From contig JAPDRO010000001.1 of the NCBI GenBank assembly GCA_030247885.1, positions 1,550,001 to 1,614,000 of the forward strand: a stretch of 64,000 nt of DNA, written 5' to 3'. The notes under the pieces were generated by a model. That model did no database searches. It worked only from the letters and a program-made list of their open reading frames with translations, and had not been told where the DNA came from. Source of the stretch: Taxawa tesnikishii (nom. ined.) (Eukaryota; Ascomycota; Dothideomycetes; Dothideales). Made by a program: the position numbers and the translations under genes. Of this stretch, positions 11,436-22,943 are shown in pieces; the stretch's first letter is position 1; the number at the start of each line of letters is the position of its first letter.

Positions 11436-12005
11436 CGACTGCCGGAGCCGACATGCCTGCACTGTGCATTGTTGTGAGGACCTTGTGCAAGCCCCCAACG
11501 TCATCAACGAATTTTATGCAAGCTCGACACACCCTCTTCCGTCTTCAGCATGTGAAGAAGCAAAAGCAGTACGAGCACGCGATCGCTGAAAATCGTTGTA
11601 TAAGGATAGGCTCGCGACCAAGGGTTCGCCGGATTGGGTGCACAGCATGAGACGGCTTGGGACGAACCGCAGCACGCCATCAACTACCACTCCTAGCCTC
11701 CAAAAGCTGTATACCATTGTCCACCGTATACGGAACAGACATCACTATGATGCTGTCCTGCGCGTAACGCGGCTGTACCGACAAGATAGTGCCAACTCTA
11801 CCATTCAAAGATAACCAACTAGACGGCATACCGATCTTCGCAATTGCAACACGGAAACCGCAAACATGTCACAGATAGATAAATCCGCCAGACGGGACGA
11901 GCCATCAATACGCCACCAGTTACATACCGGTCCTCTGCTTAGGAGTCGTATACTGAGCCAGCCATGGTGTTCTAGTACCAGCCGTCGAGGTCGCCATAGC
12001 TCTCC

Positions 12006-12513
12006 CTTGGTAAGGGGTTGCTTCTTCTCCATATCCTCCCGCCACCTTTTCCTTTCTTCTGGATCATACCAAAATGCCTACGGATTCTATTTCCGGGACG
12101 TGCTCGTCCCTTTTAGAGAAGCACTCGTTTGAAACAGTGGCACGCATCCTGCCACCACGCAAGCGCACATCATACTCGTCTCAACCTCTTGCGACGAGAT
12201 GGCCCAGCCAGGAGCTCGATGGCAGCCGGGAGGAATGAGGCGCTCCCCGGGGTCAAACCGCATCATTTCCAGGGTGACGTTGCTCATGACAAGCTGAGCG
12301 CAACTCTGTCTTGACTTGGGACTGCAATGACCCCGGGTACAGATTCTGTACTCGTCATGCGTATCCGGATACCTGTTGGAGTAAAGTGATATGAACTGAC
12401 GTTCTGCTTCCAAGGCTACTGATATATCCCAGCGAACAGGAATGCCGGCTCTTTTAAGCAACCGAGTGAAGGTACCCTTGCGGAGTTGCACAGAGTCTTG
12501 GTAAGGGGTTGCT
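12006..12513. repeat. 17-bp direct repeat pair spaced 491 bp
   Basis: CTTGGTAAGGGGTTGCT occurs at 12006-12022 and again at 12497-12513, same orientation. A 17-base identity within 2 kb of single-copy DNA is not expected by chance. The sequence between has no recognised coding motif. It could be a footprint of an inserted element or a shared regulatory/structural motif. Confidence 0.7.
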
Positions 12514-12916
12514 CACATTCTTGCATTCTTACCGCGAGAGGCGCCGCCATATCCCTTTGTTTGCTACTGTGTCTTGTCCTGCGCCGACAAGTACTGTTAT
12601 CACTCTGCAGGACCACGATTTATAGACAGGCTTCTGACAGGCTTTCCAACAGCACGGCTTTCAAAACACGGAGAGTGGGGACCAAAAATCGAACCCCTGC
12701 AGCAAGATCATGAACCTGCGTTCAATTCCGGTTGAACTCTTGCCCGGAAGTGTCGATCACGAACACGGCATGATGAAGGACTGGCCTCTCGGTTACTTCA
12801 ATAAGATATCATGAACAACGATTGAGACTCCTCACTCCAGAGCAAACACGGACGGTACAGACCATCACGGTACCAACAAGAAGTAGGAGTGCCATGGTAA
12901 TACACCCTGATGCCAA

Positions 12917-15900
12917 TCAGAACCCGAACACGTTCTCATCCTCAACATAACCCCAATCCTTAAGAGCAGGCAAAGCTGCTTTCTGGATCATAGCCGGCGG
13001 ACCACAGAGGAAGACTGCGCTAGAGTCGTTTCCGCCCTTCCCGTCGCCTTTGGTAGGTGGGAAAAGCGCGTCCTTGATCGTACCTTCGTTAACGTGACCT
13101 AGATTGTCGAACAGTCAGCCAAGCACTCTCCCAGAGATCAAGAAAAGAAATTTGAGTAGAGTTGTAGAGATAACACCCAACTCACCTTTGAGCCCCTTCC
13201 AATCGTCTCCAGGATGAGACAAGATGTGCGTGACCTTGAGCCGGCCATTGCTCTTCTGCTGCAATTCGTCCAGCTCTTCATTGAGCAGGATATCCTTCTC
13301 CGACTTGTTCGCGTCGATAACCCTGATCTGCGAGCCACCCGCCCGCATTAGCGTTTTCTCTGTATCCCACATCTCTCATCACGTTTTCTTGGAGAGGAAC
13401 TCACCTCCGTCCGATCACCTTTTCCCAGCAAAACCCTGCAGATGAGCGCATAACCGGGCGTAATACCGCTTCCACCAAGCACCAAGCTGACCTTACCGAA
13501 CCTCTTCTCCTCGCCATCGATCACGAACCTGCCCTGGCCCGTATACACGATCTCGCCCGTCGGACCACGCATCTCGACCTCTTCGTTCAGTGGCATGCAA
13601 TCGAGGATGTTACTCAACGCGCCACCGGGCTGATTGTCGTCGGGGAAATACGTCTTAACGGTGAGGTCGAGTGTGCCCTTCCCATCGCGCATCGCGGCAC
13701 GATCGTCGTCACCCTCCTCGGCATTGCTGAGCTTGCCGGGGGTGTCAACATGTGTCTGACCTCCGCTATCGTCGCCTTTAGGTGCGTCTTCGGGCGCGGG
13801 CAGCAACGGGCGTGTGGGTGTGTAGCTGCGGATTAGCATTTTGTCTTCGAGGTGGAAGCCGATCTGAACATGCTGGCAGGTGCCGAGGCCGAGCTTGTCT
13901 GTGCCGTCAGGTAGGCGGAATGTATAGGTACGTGTGTCCTCGGAGACGGATTTGCGTTCGATGAGAGTGACGGGTACCCAGCGGTGTTTCTGCAAAGCAA
14001 GGTTGGCGCTCTGGTCTGACGATGCCGCGCGCTCTTTCGCGGCCTTTTCGGCGTTGGCTTTGATGAAGTTGCGCGCTTTGTCGGTTACGGTACCCAAGAT
14101 GCATTCTGTAGAGAGAGGTGTTAGACGGTGTCTTGCACATTGGATCTGGGTACGCCTTGGTATCCTTTCGGTGACGGCGGTGTGGTTCATGCAACACACC
14201 TTTCAGCTTCTGATGAGCGAACCCATCATGAACACTCTCAAACTCGTCCGTTGTCTCGGCGTGCACTTTGCCAGCATGCGACATGATCGCAGCTTTGCCT
14301 CCAGGATGCCAACCAAGGACGCTCGTAGCATCATACACGTTGCCATTGTACACTATCCAGCAGTCGTTCTCTTTGTCGTGCTTCTCAATCTCCTGACGTG
14401 TAAACTGCTTTTGCGGAGTGCCGGCTTCCTGACATATGAGTCAGCGCTGTATGTACAAGCAAGCAGTAAAAAAGAAATGCATAGATAGAGCCCGACCTCA
14501 CAGTAGGGCTTCGGGAAGCATGGAAGATGCAGTTCCAGAAGGCTCGGAGAAGGGATTGACATACCTGCTTTGCGGCTGCCAATTTGTTCTCAACACTCGG
14601 CTGCATCCAGCCCCCATCACCCTTCGGCACAGTCGGATGCTGAAACTCCAGGCACGGCACTTTGCCTTCCTCATCACCCTTCGGATGCGAAATCTTGCTC
14701 TTGACCACGTACCAGCAATTATTCATCATACCCAACACGTTCCAGCTAGGGTACTGTGGCTGAGTGTTCTTGAACACGTTGAAGCACCTGACGGTGACGC
14801 TCGACGCTTGAAGCAAATGGACGATCCCGACATCAACATGCCAGTGCAACCAAGACCAAAACTTGTTGCCGTGGCGGATCGGGTTGTCAGGGAACTTGCG
14901 GATGCAGTACAACCAGGTCTTGCCGTCGTCCAAACTCACTTCCACACGCTGGACTTCGTGGCCGCCGCCATCGTAGGCGTAGCCCTCAATACGGTACGTG
15001 CGGCCTTCCCTGATGTCCTTTAGCGGGATGCGCTCGCCAGCTGCAGGCTTCACGATGACGGAATTCAGGTTTTGCTCGTTGCAAGCCGTGTCCGGATGAT
15101 TGAAGAGCGCTTCCGCAAATTCACCGTCCTTTTCGGTAATGAAGGATGGAAGCACTCTGTTATCCCATCGGTGGTAATGCGAATCGTTCTCGTAATCCGT
15201 GATCCAAATTCTTTGTAACCATTTGACGCATCGGCCGCCAACGTAGCCTGGGATCATTACCCGAATCGGATAGCCATGGTCAGGGGTAGAGGAACATCGT
15301 TCATTTCGTAAGCCACCATGACATCGTTGGTAGGATCCATGGCGTATTCGAACGGAATGCATGTCTCATATTTGCCTTCGGATGGGTTGTCTGCGCCTGC
15401 GAAGTTGGCCCACCAACGCTGGCCTTTATCTGTTGGCATATTCTCCGGAATACCAGCGGCAAGCAGGATGTCTCGTAGTAATGCTCCTTTCCAGTAAGCA
15501 CAGCTTACAGCCCCCGCACCGAAGTTGAAGCCCTTGGACCGTTTGATCAGGTTGAGCTCCTTACGGCGGTTGCCGTCGCAAGCAAGAGCAACGGGAATGT
15601 TGATAGGATCGAAGCGGGACTTGAGCTCGTCCATCGAAATGGAGAAGTTGTTGTCTCCAACCTCAAGCTTGTGGAACTCCCAAAGCAGGCGTGGAACAGC
15701 CCCATGATTGCGAGTATAGTGCAGCTCGTTCGGAGTAATCAATCCAGCCTCGAACAGGCGGTCGAGTGGAGCTTCGGCGTTCATTGGGTGCTTGCCCGTC
15801 TGCCGGATAAGATCTGATGACCTTGGCAGCCAATTGTCGGGGCTGAACTGGTCCTGCTCGTCAATTGACACCTCGCTCCTATTGTGGGTTTGAGGCGATC

Positions 15901-16750
15901 GTCCCTTTCCATCATTCTGCTTCAGATGTGCGATGTACTCCTTTTCGTGTTGCAGAGTTCTCAATAGCGAAATCTCCTGCGGGAGTATTTCTCCCGCAAC
16001 TGCTGGTATTCGGACTTGTGCTCTTTCTTGTCACCGTTCGGTTGTTGATTCTGCTGGTCTTGTTGGTCTTGATCTTGTGACCCATCTGCATATGCGTCTT
16101 GGTGCTTGCTGCCCTCGCCCTCCTTCCTCTGCCACTCGTGTTCCTTCTCTGGCTCGTTGTCTCTCTGTTCGGAGTCCGAATGTGCATCCTTCTTGCCCTC
16201 TCCGTCAATGCCGTCTTGATTACCCTTCTCCTCTTGCTCTTTCTTCTTGGCTTCCTCCTCCTTCTTTTTCTTCTTGATGTTAGCTGGCCAAGCAGGGTTA
16301 TTTCTGATCTCATCCTCGGTGCAGTCGAGCACATAGCGCCATCCTAGTGATCTATTCTCCGGACGTCGGAGGTGAAAGTCCTGCATATCCGTGCCATGTT
16401 AACTATCGCTTTTCTCGCCTGCACAGCCATTCGTGCGGTCAACAGCTCGGTGCTGCCATGTTAGCAGTCTAGATAGTATGCCATACCTTTTCATGAGTGA
16501 TGACGTCTCGAAAATTGACGAGATCGCCCTTCTTCTCTTTCTGCGCCAACTCTTTGTACTCCTCCACTGCCTCCTCAACATCCTCTTCTTCTTCCTCACC
16601 TAGATGTGTCAGCCCCGGCCAACGGTCATCTCTGTTCTTGTACCCGACGCGATGCTGATGTCCGCTGCCCCATTCCGGTTCATCTTCGATCTCCTCAGTA
16701 GTGGAGCCGGGATGCTGTTTCACCCTAACGTGCCAGGGAACGGGAGGCAT
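12917..16750 (-). CDS. niaD: Nitrate reductase [NAD(P)H] with extended acidic N-terminus
   Basis: Cytosolic molybdenum enzyme reducing nitrate to nitrite, first step of nitrate assimilation. Exons: 16487-16750, 14565-16380, 14200-14428, 13405-14105, 13186-13327 and 12917-13098. Order: N-terminal extension of about 250 aa with Glu-rich and Gln/Asp-rich tracts; molybdenum-cofactor domain with the Mo-ligand Cys in LACDGNRRKEL and dimer domain GYAYDGGGHEVQRVEVSLDD; cytochrome b5 with HPGG and a second haem His; FAD domain RSYTPTRP; NAD(P)H domain GGSGITPGYAL and CGPPAM; end ENVFGF. Two single-base losses break the literal frame: near 15985-15995 (before LPQEISLL) and at 15283-15286 (inside NDVPLPPDHGYP). 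Restoring both gives exactly 1111 aa, so I treat the gene as intact. Intron 16381-16486 follows the first exon. I found no strong HGATAR or NirA-type site upstream. Confidence 0.95.
15978..15998. repeat. Perfect 8-bp hairpin within nitrate reductase
   Basis: TGCGGGAG, a 5-nt loop and CTCCCGCA form a perfect inverted repeat inside the N-terminal coding extension of nitrate reductase, exactly where one base is missing from the expected frame. A hairpin could cause a consensus deletion. Confidence 0.8.
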
Positions 16751-17469
16751 TTAGAAGATATTGCTAAGCCGAAGTCTGTCTGAGGAAACTGGAGTAGAGA
16801 GAGAATCTGGGTAAAAGAGGGAGAGAGAGAGAGAGAGTAACGCGCAGGACACTTGCCGTTACTTAGGGCAGGAGCTGTATCTCATACGCAAGCTCAGAGA
16901 GGTCAGACCAGAGGGTCATCCTTAGTTTATAATGCAAACGGCACCTGTTTACCCTTCCTTCTCCTCTTCCAGGACTGGCGTGATTGCCCGCGCTTAGAAT
17001 GCGATGCCATGGCATGGGATTTGGGTTTCCCTCACTGTCTCAAGCCATTGACGAACTATTGCATTCAGTTGAACCTGGCCAGAGGTTGTTGCTGTCGAGT
17101 GACGTGCCTGTTCGGAGCTTCGGAAACGGAAATCAAAACCAAGCTTCAGCCGATCAACGGGGTCGCCAACTCTATTTCTTGTGGCTGCAGGACATCGTCC
17201 GCGGCTTTTCTGATTGGATCCTTGCCACGAAATATTAAGAGGTATACGATATACCACGTCTGGAAGGGACGTCGAATTGATTAGAGGATGCTGGGGAATA
17301 CGAAAGTCGAAACTTGCATACATTAACACATCGCTAGAAATACGTCAGAATCCATCCGCTGCTCTTGTACAAACCAAGACCACATCTCCCTTTCGGCCAG
17401 GAAGCCCATGCTACCTCATTTGCTCTTCAAACCAGCATCATCGCACCAATGCTTCAAGCAGCTGCACGC
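16751..17469. other. Nitrate reductase upstream region with (GA)n tract
   Basis: 719 bp holding the promoter of nitrate reductase (minus strand) and the 3' end of the transporter at 17470. A GA run of about nine units lies at 16819-16837, about 70-90 bp upstream of the start codon. GATA cores occur (near 16755, 16869 and 17249) but none fits a full HGATAR consensus. No gene seen. Confidence 0.6.
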
Positions 17470-19212
17470 TCAATTTTGGACAAAGCTGTTCACGACTGTG
17501 ATGACGGTCGTGTACACCATGCCCACGGCGCCCACGACCATGAGCAAGATATCACCCGCCTTTCCAAGCCTGCTCTCCGCAACACCCTTGTAGTGCAACA
17601 GTGGCGGATAAATATACACCAGCGGTACACAAGCAAAGCTGCCAATGAGCGCGACAAAGCGATCCAGATTACTCGATCCTGCAATGGAGATGCCGACAGA
17701 GAGCAGCACGATAGCTGTCCGGAATGCATTCTTCTTCCACTTGGTGGCTGCGTCGCGTTTGCCGGAGAGCTTAGTGCCGAAGAACTTGCCCTCCAGGATC
17801 CTGATTGCTGGGAAAAGCTGGACAGGGGTGCCGACGAGCACGGCAAGGGAGTAGAGGAACTGCACGCTATTGACGAGCTTGCTGTCCTGCGGGTAGTTGT
17901 TGATGATCTCAATCTGAGTTGCGGAGCCGAAGGTGGCGTAGCAAAGGGCGCCGACGGCGGTGAAAATGGTGGTAATGATGAACATAATAAGGGCAAGAAG
18001 GGGCTCAAATTTCTGAGGGTTCTTCATGGACGATTGAATTGGAAGGATAAGCCCGATACCTTCGAAGGTGAAGATTGCTGCGCCGATGGTAAGCGTGTAG
18101 TGTTGTGGATTGAAAAGCCGGACCGTAGAGTGAATGCCTTGTTTTGCGAGGGTAGCGATGTCAAAGTAGAAGATGTACCCCACTCCGATCAAGATGAAAA
18201 CATCAGCCAAAAGGGCCGCGGGACCGAGTTTGGAGATGTTGCGAATGTAAGACAGGGGAATAAGCAAGACCAGCTGCAAGGCGATCAGAGCACTGGTAGA
18301 CAGTGGGCTTGAACCTCTCGTGACGGCGTCCAGGAAGGCGAGCAAGTTCTCTGCAACAAAAACAATCCCGGCGCAGACAAATCCAATCTGAGAAATGGTG
18401 ATGGAGCCGAGGATGAGGGCTCTCATGCGGCGTCCACCAATTGCTTGACCGATCTCACCGTATCCGGGAACTTGGTAGACTGCCCTGCACTGCAGGAGAA
18501 GGTGGAAAGCCACCATCGAGATGACGGAAATGGCGATTAACGTCATGGACGAGAACAAGATTCCACCGTTTTTGAACGCTTTTGGCAAGAACATGATTCC
18601 AGTACCGATAAATGCCTTGAGCAGAGTGAAGAACGTCTTGGTCGTGCTGGCGTCGCCTTTCCGTGCGACTCTCGAGCTCTTGCGACGGCCAAGAAGGGGT
18701 CTTGTTTCAGACAACGGCTCTTCATGGGCCTCTTCTTCGTCGACAATCGCTTCGTCATCTGATTCTGCAAGGTCCTCGCCGGCGAAACTTCCGTAAAGGT
18801 CCAAGAATTCGACAAAGTTCCTAGCCACCGGGATGTTGGAGCCGTCGAATGGTCCTTGTTTTCGCACAACAAACTCTCTACGGAAACCACCAGGCTGATG
18901 CTGTTCGGAAACAGGCATCTCATTGTCGGGCACAGGCAGCTGGCGGGCAGGGTGCGAGAAGGTTGCCGCTCGCTGATGTAACGACTGCAGCTTTGACCGT
19001 TCTCCTTTCTTGAAGAGATCCCGATGAATATCACCGCCCTGTAGCTTCAGAGAGGACTCTTCTTCTGGCTCTGTCAGATCAGGCGCTGAGGCCGACGGTA
19101 CGGTTGCGCCGCCTTCAAATCCAGCTGTATAACCAGAGGGAAGATGGCGATCAACAACGCGTGCCTCACGCCGGTCCTTCTTGGAGAGCTGGGAGTCTGG
19201 GGTGTCCGCCAT
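17470..19212 (-). CDS. Vacuolar amino-acid transporter, AVT3/AVT4-like (AAAP family)
   Basis: Intronless 580-aa integral membrane protein. The first ~205 residues are hydrophilic, with acidic stretches (GEDLAESDDEAIVDEEEAHE) and the LLGRR dileucine-type signal typical of vacuolar members. About eleven membrane segments follow, beginning at STTKTFFTLLKAFIGTGIMF, the family signature (GTGI/V). Also visible: GGILFSSMTLIAISVISM, FTFEGIGLILPIQSSMKNP and the C-terminal GMVYTTVITVVNSFVQ. Yeast Avt3/Avt4 export neutral amino acids from the vacuole; S. pombe avt3 is comparable. Export direction here is inferred from family resemblance. The frame is clean throughout, unlike several neighbours. Confidence 0.92.
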   Translation of the reverse strand: MADTPDSQLSKKDRREARVVDRHLPSGYTAGFEGGATVPSASAPDLTEPEEESSLKLQGGDIHRDLFKKGERSKLQSLHQRAATFSHPARQLPVPDNEMPVSEQHQPGGFRREFVVRKQGPFDGSNIPVARNFVEFLDLYGSFAGEDLAESDDEAIVDEEEAHEEPLSETRPLLGRRKSSRVARKGDASTTKTFFTLLKAFIGTGIMFLPKAFKNGGILFSSMTLIAISVISMVAFHLLLQCRAVYQVPGYGEIGQAIGGRRMRALILGSITISQIGFVCAGIVFVAENLLAFLDAVTRGSSPLSTSALIALQLVLLIPLSYIRNISKLGPAALLADVFILIGVGYIFYFDIATLAKQGIHSTVRLFNPQHYTLTIGAAIFTFEGIGLILPIQSSMKNPQKFEPLLALIMFIITTIFTAVGALCYATFGSATQIEIINNYPQDSKLVNSVQFLYSLAVLVGTPVQLFPAIRILEGKFFGTKLSGKRDAATKWKKNAFRTAIVLLSVGISIAGSSNLDRFVALIGSFACVPLVYIYPPLLHYKGVAESRLGKAGDILLMVVGAVGMVYTTVITVVNSFVQN

Positions 19213-19655
19213 GGTTTATGCAGGTGTTGTAATAGTCGCAGCGCAGTTGTCGAGATAGTCGCAGACGACGCAGAAGTTAAAGGACTTTGTCAGTGGTATA
19301 CGGAGAGGAATGCAGTCTTTTTAGCGACGCATGTCTTGATCAGACTGTTCCTCTGCTGGCCGCTGTGTTTTTGGAACGAAGTTCAAACTGTGCAGGAGCA
19401 ATATGGTTGAGCAAACAAGCTGTGGCAAGTTGCAAGAACCGGGAACTCGAAGTTTCTGAAATTGCGGGGTGGTCTGGGCGTGGAACTTCCGGAACACAGC
19501 ACTCGTGCGCATGATCGAGTATGCTCAACCGTGCAGACTGCATGTAGAGGAAGAACAAGAAGACTATGGCGCACTTGCTCGGGATTAAAAGTGTTTTTTC
19601 GGTTTGCAACAAGCTTAAATGGTATTGAGCATTACTGGATATATTTGAGTACGCA
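19213..19655. other. Short intergenic region
   Basis: 443 bp between two minus-strand transporter genes, serving as 3' UTR of one and promoter of the other. An open frame across it is only a read-through of the upstream gene in the shifted frame. Nothing else seen. Confidence 0.6.
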
Positions 19656-20740
19656 TCACTCGTTCTTGAAGCTCTCCTCATCTCCCTTACCTCTCGCTGC
19701 TCTCCCTTGCTCCGACCAGGGAAATGCAGCACAGGAACCAAGAAAAAGCTGTTGGTCGTGTCCGCGATACCTGCTAGCATGTTCCACCAAGCGATGAAGG
19801 CGGCGATGATACCGAAGACACCACCAGCTTTGATCAAGCCTGGGTTAGGCGCTGCGACTCCAGCGGCCGCGCCGCCATGGTCTAGATATCCGCAGCCGAG
19901 CATGAGGAAGGCCATCCAGACACAGAAGAACAGTGAACTGAATGCAACCGTGGACTTCAGTGTCATCATCCAGAGGCCGAAAGTAATAATGAACCAGCCC
20001 TGCAGGGTGTCAGCCACGATTACATCTGCCAAGTCTTGTATTCTTTAAAAGGACACTTACGAAGATGTACATGCCGAACGCATTGTAGAACCCTCCAGTT
20101 TCACCACCATAGGCTTGAGCAATCTCAAACCCACCGGGAGTAAGGATGATGCCGACACCAATCCAGAAGCCGCCATAAGAACTTAACGCCGTCGCACCGA
20201 ATGTGTTGCCCAGCGCAAACTCCCACATGCCCGCCAGCAGCTGACACAGGCCTCCATACGCCATCGCCGGTGCTACCACAAGGTTCGGTTGCATTATTCC
20301 CCTTGTTTGCAGGTTGATCAGACTCAGTAGGAACGTCGTAAGGGCGAATCCGGCCAATCCCAATGGCGCAGGGTTGCCGAGTTTGCGGGTGGGAGGTTTG
20401 TAGAGACCCTATGAGAATGTTAGTATCTGTTGGATCGGTGACATACAAAGCCAGTTTCCTTGACTATATAGAGGAAACTTACCGGTTGGAAGTCACCACC
20501 GAAAGCGGGCAGACGTTCACCGTTGGACATGACATGTGCAAGGGGGCCATAACCGAAGTACGAATGCTGGAAGTGAGCGAGTTGTTGTTCGTTGAGGTGC
20601 TGCACGTTTTGAGCACCTAGGGTGCTATTGCTGTTCTTGACGGGATCATAGTACTCTCTGTTCGTGCCATCGAGTTTCCCGTTGTGCGACGGAGACGGCT
20701 CAGGGCTGATGGTGTCCTCGGATTGAGATGGTGCCGACAT
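19656..20740 (-). CDS. GPR1/FUN34/YaaH-family acetate (ammonium) transporter
   Basis: Six-segment plasma-membrane protein of the AceTr family (yeast Ady2/Ato, Aspergillus AcpA). Exons 20483-20740, 20061-20408 and 19656-19999; introns 20409-20482 and 20001-20060 (the last exon begins at 19999). The family motif NPAPLGLAGFALTTF is present, with the YGG-containing SSYGGFWIGVGIIL and the hydrophobic AFSSLFFCVWMAFLMLG. The N-terminus of about 85 aa is Ser/Asn/Gln-rich and cytosolic. At the C-terminus the literal frame runs ~100 residues too far. A one-base loss at 19728-19735 explains it: the neighbouring frame reads FPWSEQGRAARGKGDEE then TGA at 19656-19658, exactly the family's short tail. With it, the protein is 316 aa. 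Acetate/ammonium substrate is inferred from homologues. Confidence 0.93.
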
Positions 20741-21911
20741 TGATGCTGTTGGTGTTGAATGAAGAAGTTCCAATAGCGTAACAATTGGAAGGGCAGGCAA
20801 CCGGGGACAAGAAATGGAAGACTTAAACAGAAGTCTGCGGGGTACCTACCTAAGTTCTATACCTTGTCTTATCGTTCAAACAAGACTGTGATTTGCTTGA
20901 TCCGAAAGTCCTCTCCGTGGGGACTCCATCGTCAATCAGCGCAAACAAGCTCCGGCAGATGCTTGACTGTGTTGCACGGTGCCACAAGAGTGGATTCTGT
21001 TGCAAGGCCGAAGGGCAACGGTGCGTATTGACGGATAACGCGGCGCGATCACTGGTGAACGGTTCGCATGATGACGTCCAGCAGTGGAGGAAAAGAACAA
21101 GGTGTGAGCGAGTTTCTTCGTTTCACTTATTTCGGACAGTGGAGCGCGTCCCCGGAAAGGAAAGAGACCGAACCGAGGCTCGGCGAACAACAACGTCGGA
21201 TCTCCGTTTTCATCAGTGCAGAGGAAGTTGTTGGCGCTCTCTTGATTGCGGAACTATCGATATAGATCAGTGCCGATTGCCTCTAACCATGTTTGAGAGT
21301 GGTACATACACGTGGAACTGTCGTGCGTTGGGATTTGGAGGACCGATAAGAGTACCAGCTCCTCAGTCAATTGGGAGAAGCTCTTGATGCTGCCAAAAGG
21401 CTAGTGACAACGACCGCGATGATCGAATCTCGTATCTCATAGGATTAGAGAAAAAGACACAGGAGGCTTTTGCGGCAACCGTCGATGCAACACTTCGAAA
21501 TATGGATTCGTGATCTAGCTTCCGAAGATCATCTCGGTTGTCCGACTCTTCTCGAGGCGTACTGCAATCTCCCAGCTTCTTGACGCAGCGCAGCTTGAAT
21601 GCAACACAGCGAGATGCTATCAAAGAAATGGATATGAGGGGATAAGATAGCTAGCGTCCTGCTCGCCCGCCCAATGATGTTGCCGACTTGCGTGAGAAAC
21701 ACATTACGCAATATTGAGCATAATGTGCTGACTATATCCAACGAATCTCTCTGTTGTCAAGAAGCAGACAGAGGTGTCCACACAGCAGTGCATATCAAAG
21801 CCATTGATCAGGGATGTAGAACCCCAGTACGACTCGCCTGCTTGTGGTTTAGAAATACACAAACCGCTTGGCTATCTAGAAAGATGCAAATTCGCCTGCA
21901 AGCCCCTTCCC
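20741..21911. other. Intergenic region
   Basis: 1.2 kb between the acetate-transporter promoter and the 3' end of PI synthase. Contains mixed-composition sequence with short ORFs lacking recognisable domains; no RNA gene or repeat seen. Confidence 0.55.
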
Positions 21912-22943
21912 TTATTGCGCCTTCCTTAGGCCGGCCTTTGCGCGATCTGCAATGTCACCTTCGGCAAGCCACTTACTCGCCTTAACGATCTGCACGACGT
22001 TGACCCACTGTTTGAACAACATGACCGGTGTAGAGATCAGCGTTAGGGTCCAGGGGATTGCGCTGTCCATCTTGTTGGCTCTGGAGATATGTCGGTCAGC
22101 ATTTGTTATGTTTGGTGGATGCTCTGTGCTTCCCGCTTACCTTGCCATTTCCATCGCGCCTGCAGACCACGGGTTGGAGAATATTGTCGAGGGCTTTGGT
22201 GGGATAGCGGGGTTGCCGGGCTGCAAGCTAGAAGGCTCGGGTTGGAGCAGCGACGGCGAGACCAGGGGCGAGGAGAAGGCGAGGAGGTAGAGTCCAATGA
22301 AGAATAGCTCGTTCAGCGCACAGCAGATAAACAGGACGTTCTGTAACCATTGTCAGCCTGTCCCTCGTTCCGGCTGCGCATATTTCGGAGCGTCATACCC
22401 TATTCGAGTAGTAGAGGTTCAGGAGCTTGCTCCTGGATGTATCCACAGACTTATGGCTCTGTGCTGCTCCTCCCATAGCGAGCGTCGCATACATGTGCAT
22501 GTAGTGGCTGGAGAAGTCCAAGCTGATCAGCAGCTGGAAGAGCATGCTCCACCTCGGTTTCGCAGTTGACAAGAACACCAACAGACACGTTGTTGTGCAG
22601 CGATCCGTCACCATGTCCAGAACTGCTCCGAACCTTGTGGATTGGTTGAATCTACGCGCTGCGTAGCCGTCTAGGGCGTCGAGGAGGCAGGATACGCTGT
22701 AGAGGAAACCGCAACGGCGCGGGTGCAAGGGCATGAAGTAGAGGGAAATGATGGCAAGGACGACACGTGCGTAACCTAGGATGAGAGTCATTAGCTGCAT
22801 TCCGCCATGGTAATGCGACCAGAATGCTGTATACCGATAAGGTTGGGAACGAAGAGGAAGATGTTCTCCTTTGACTGCGCCTGTGTTGGCTTTGCGCCAG
22901 CTACGCTGCCGTTGGTCTTTTCTATCCTGTCGGTCGGTGCCAT
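21912..22943 (-). CDS. PIS1: CDP-diacylglycerol-inositol 3-phosphatidyltransferase (PI synthase)
   Basis: Makes phosphatidylinositol from CDP-diacylglycerol and myo-inositol in the ER; essential in yeast. Four exons: 22835-22943, 22399-22775, 22141-22340 and 21912-22080, giving 284 aa. The CDP-alcohol phosphotransferase signature DGYAARRFNQSTRFGAVLD continues to MVTDR, so the D-G-x2-A-R-x8-G-x3-D-x3-D pattern is complete. Membrane segments flank it (RVVLAIISLYFMPL, CALNELFFIGLYLLAF, TLTLISTPVMLFKQW). The start MAPTDRIEKTNG is chosen for the short cytosolic N-terminus usual in fungi. A Pro/Ser-rich loop (residues about 190-220) lies between the late membrane segments. All introns are 58-60 bp and phases agree without corrections. 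Confidence 0.96.

Larger units (their letters stand above)
10851..12916. other. Long intergenic region
   Basis: 2.1 kb between the sulfotransferase-like gene and nitrate reductase. It contains a CCCTTT-type pyrimidine tract at 11404-11435, a separated 17-bp direct repeat (12006-12022 and 12497-12513) and a tRNA-like but non-folding stretch near 12660-12760. No supportable gene. It may be a decayed element, but no terminal repeats or transposase motifs are recognisable. Confidence 0.55.

Noticed and set aside
11161-11589. 142-codon plus-strand ORF
   Set aside because: Includes a Phe/Pro run translated from a CCCTTT repeat and no domain.
12660-12760. tRNA-like stretch on the minus strand with a GGGTTCGA-type loop and a CAT-like anticodon loop
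   Set aside because: Neither the T-stem nor the anticodon stem pairs properly and there is no D-arm or acceptor stem; not a functional tRNA.
16751-17300. GATA-factor (AreA/Nit2) sites upstream of nitrate reductase
   Set aside because: GATA cores occur, but none matches HGATAR fully; too common to support a call.
19340-19655. C-terminal extension of the acetate transporter in the literal frame
   Set aside because: Family members end with a short FPW-S-x-x-G tail, found in the adjacent frame; the ~100-residue extension is read-through.
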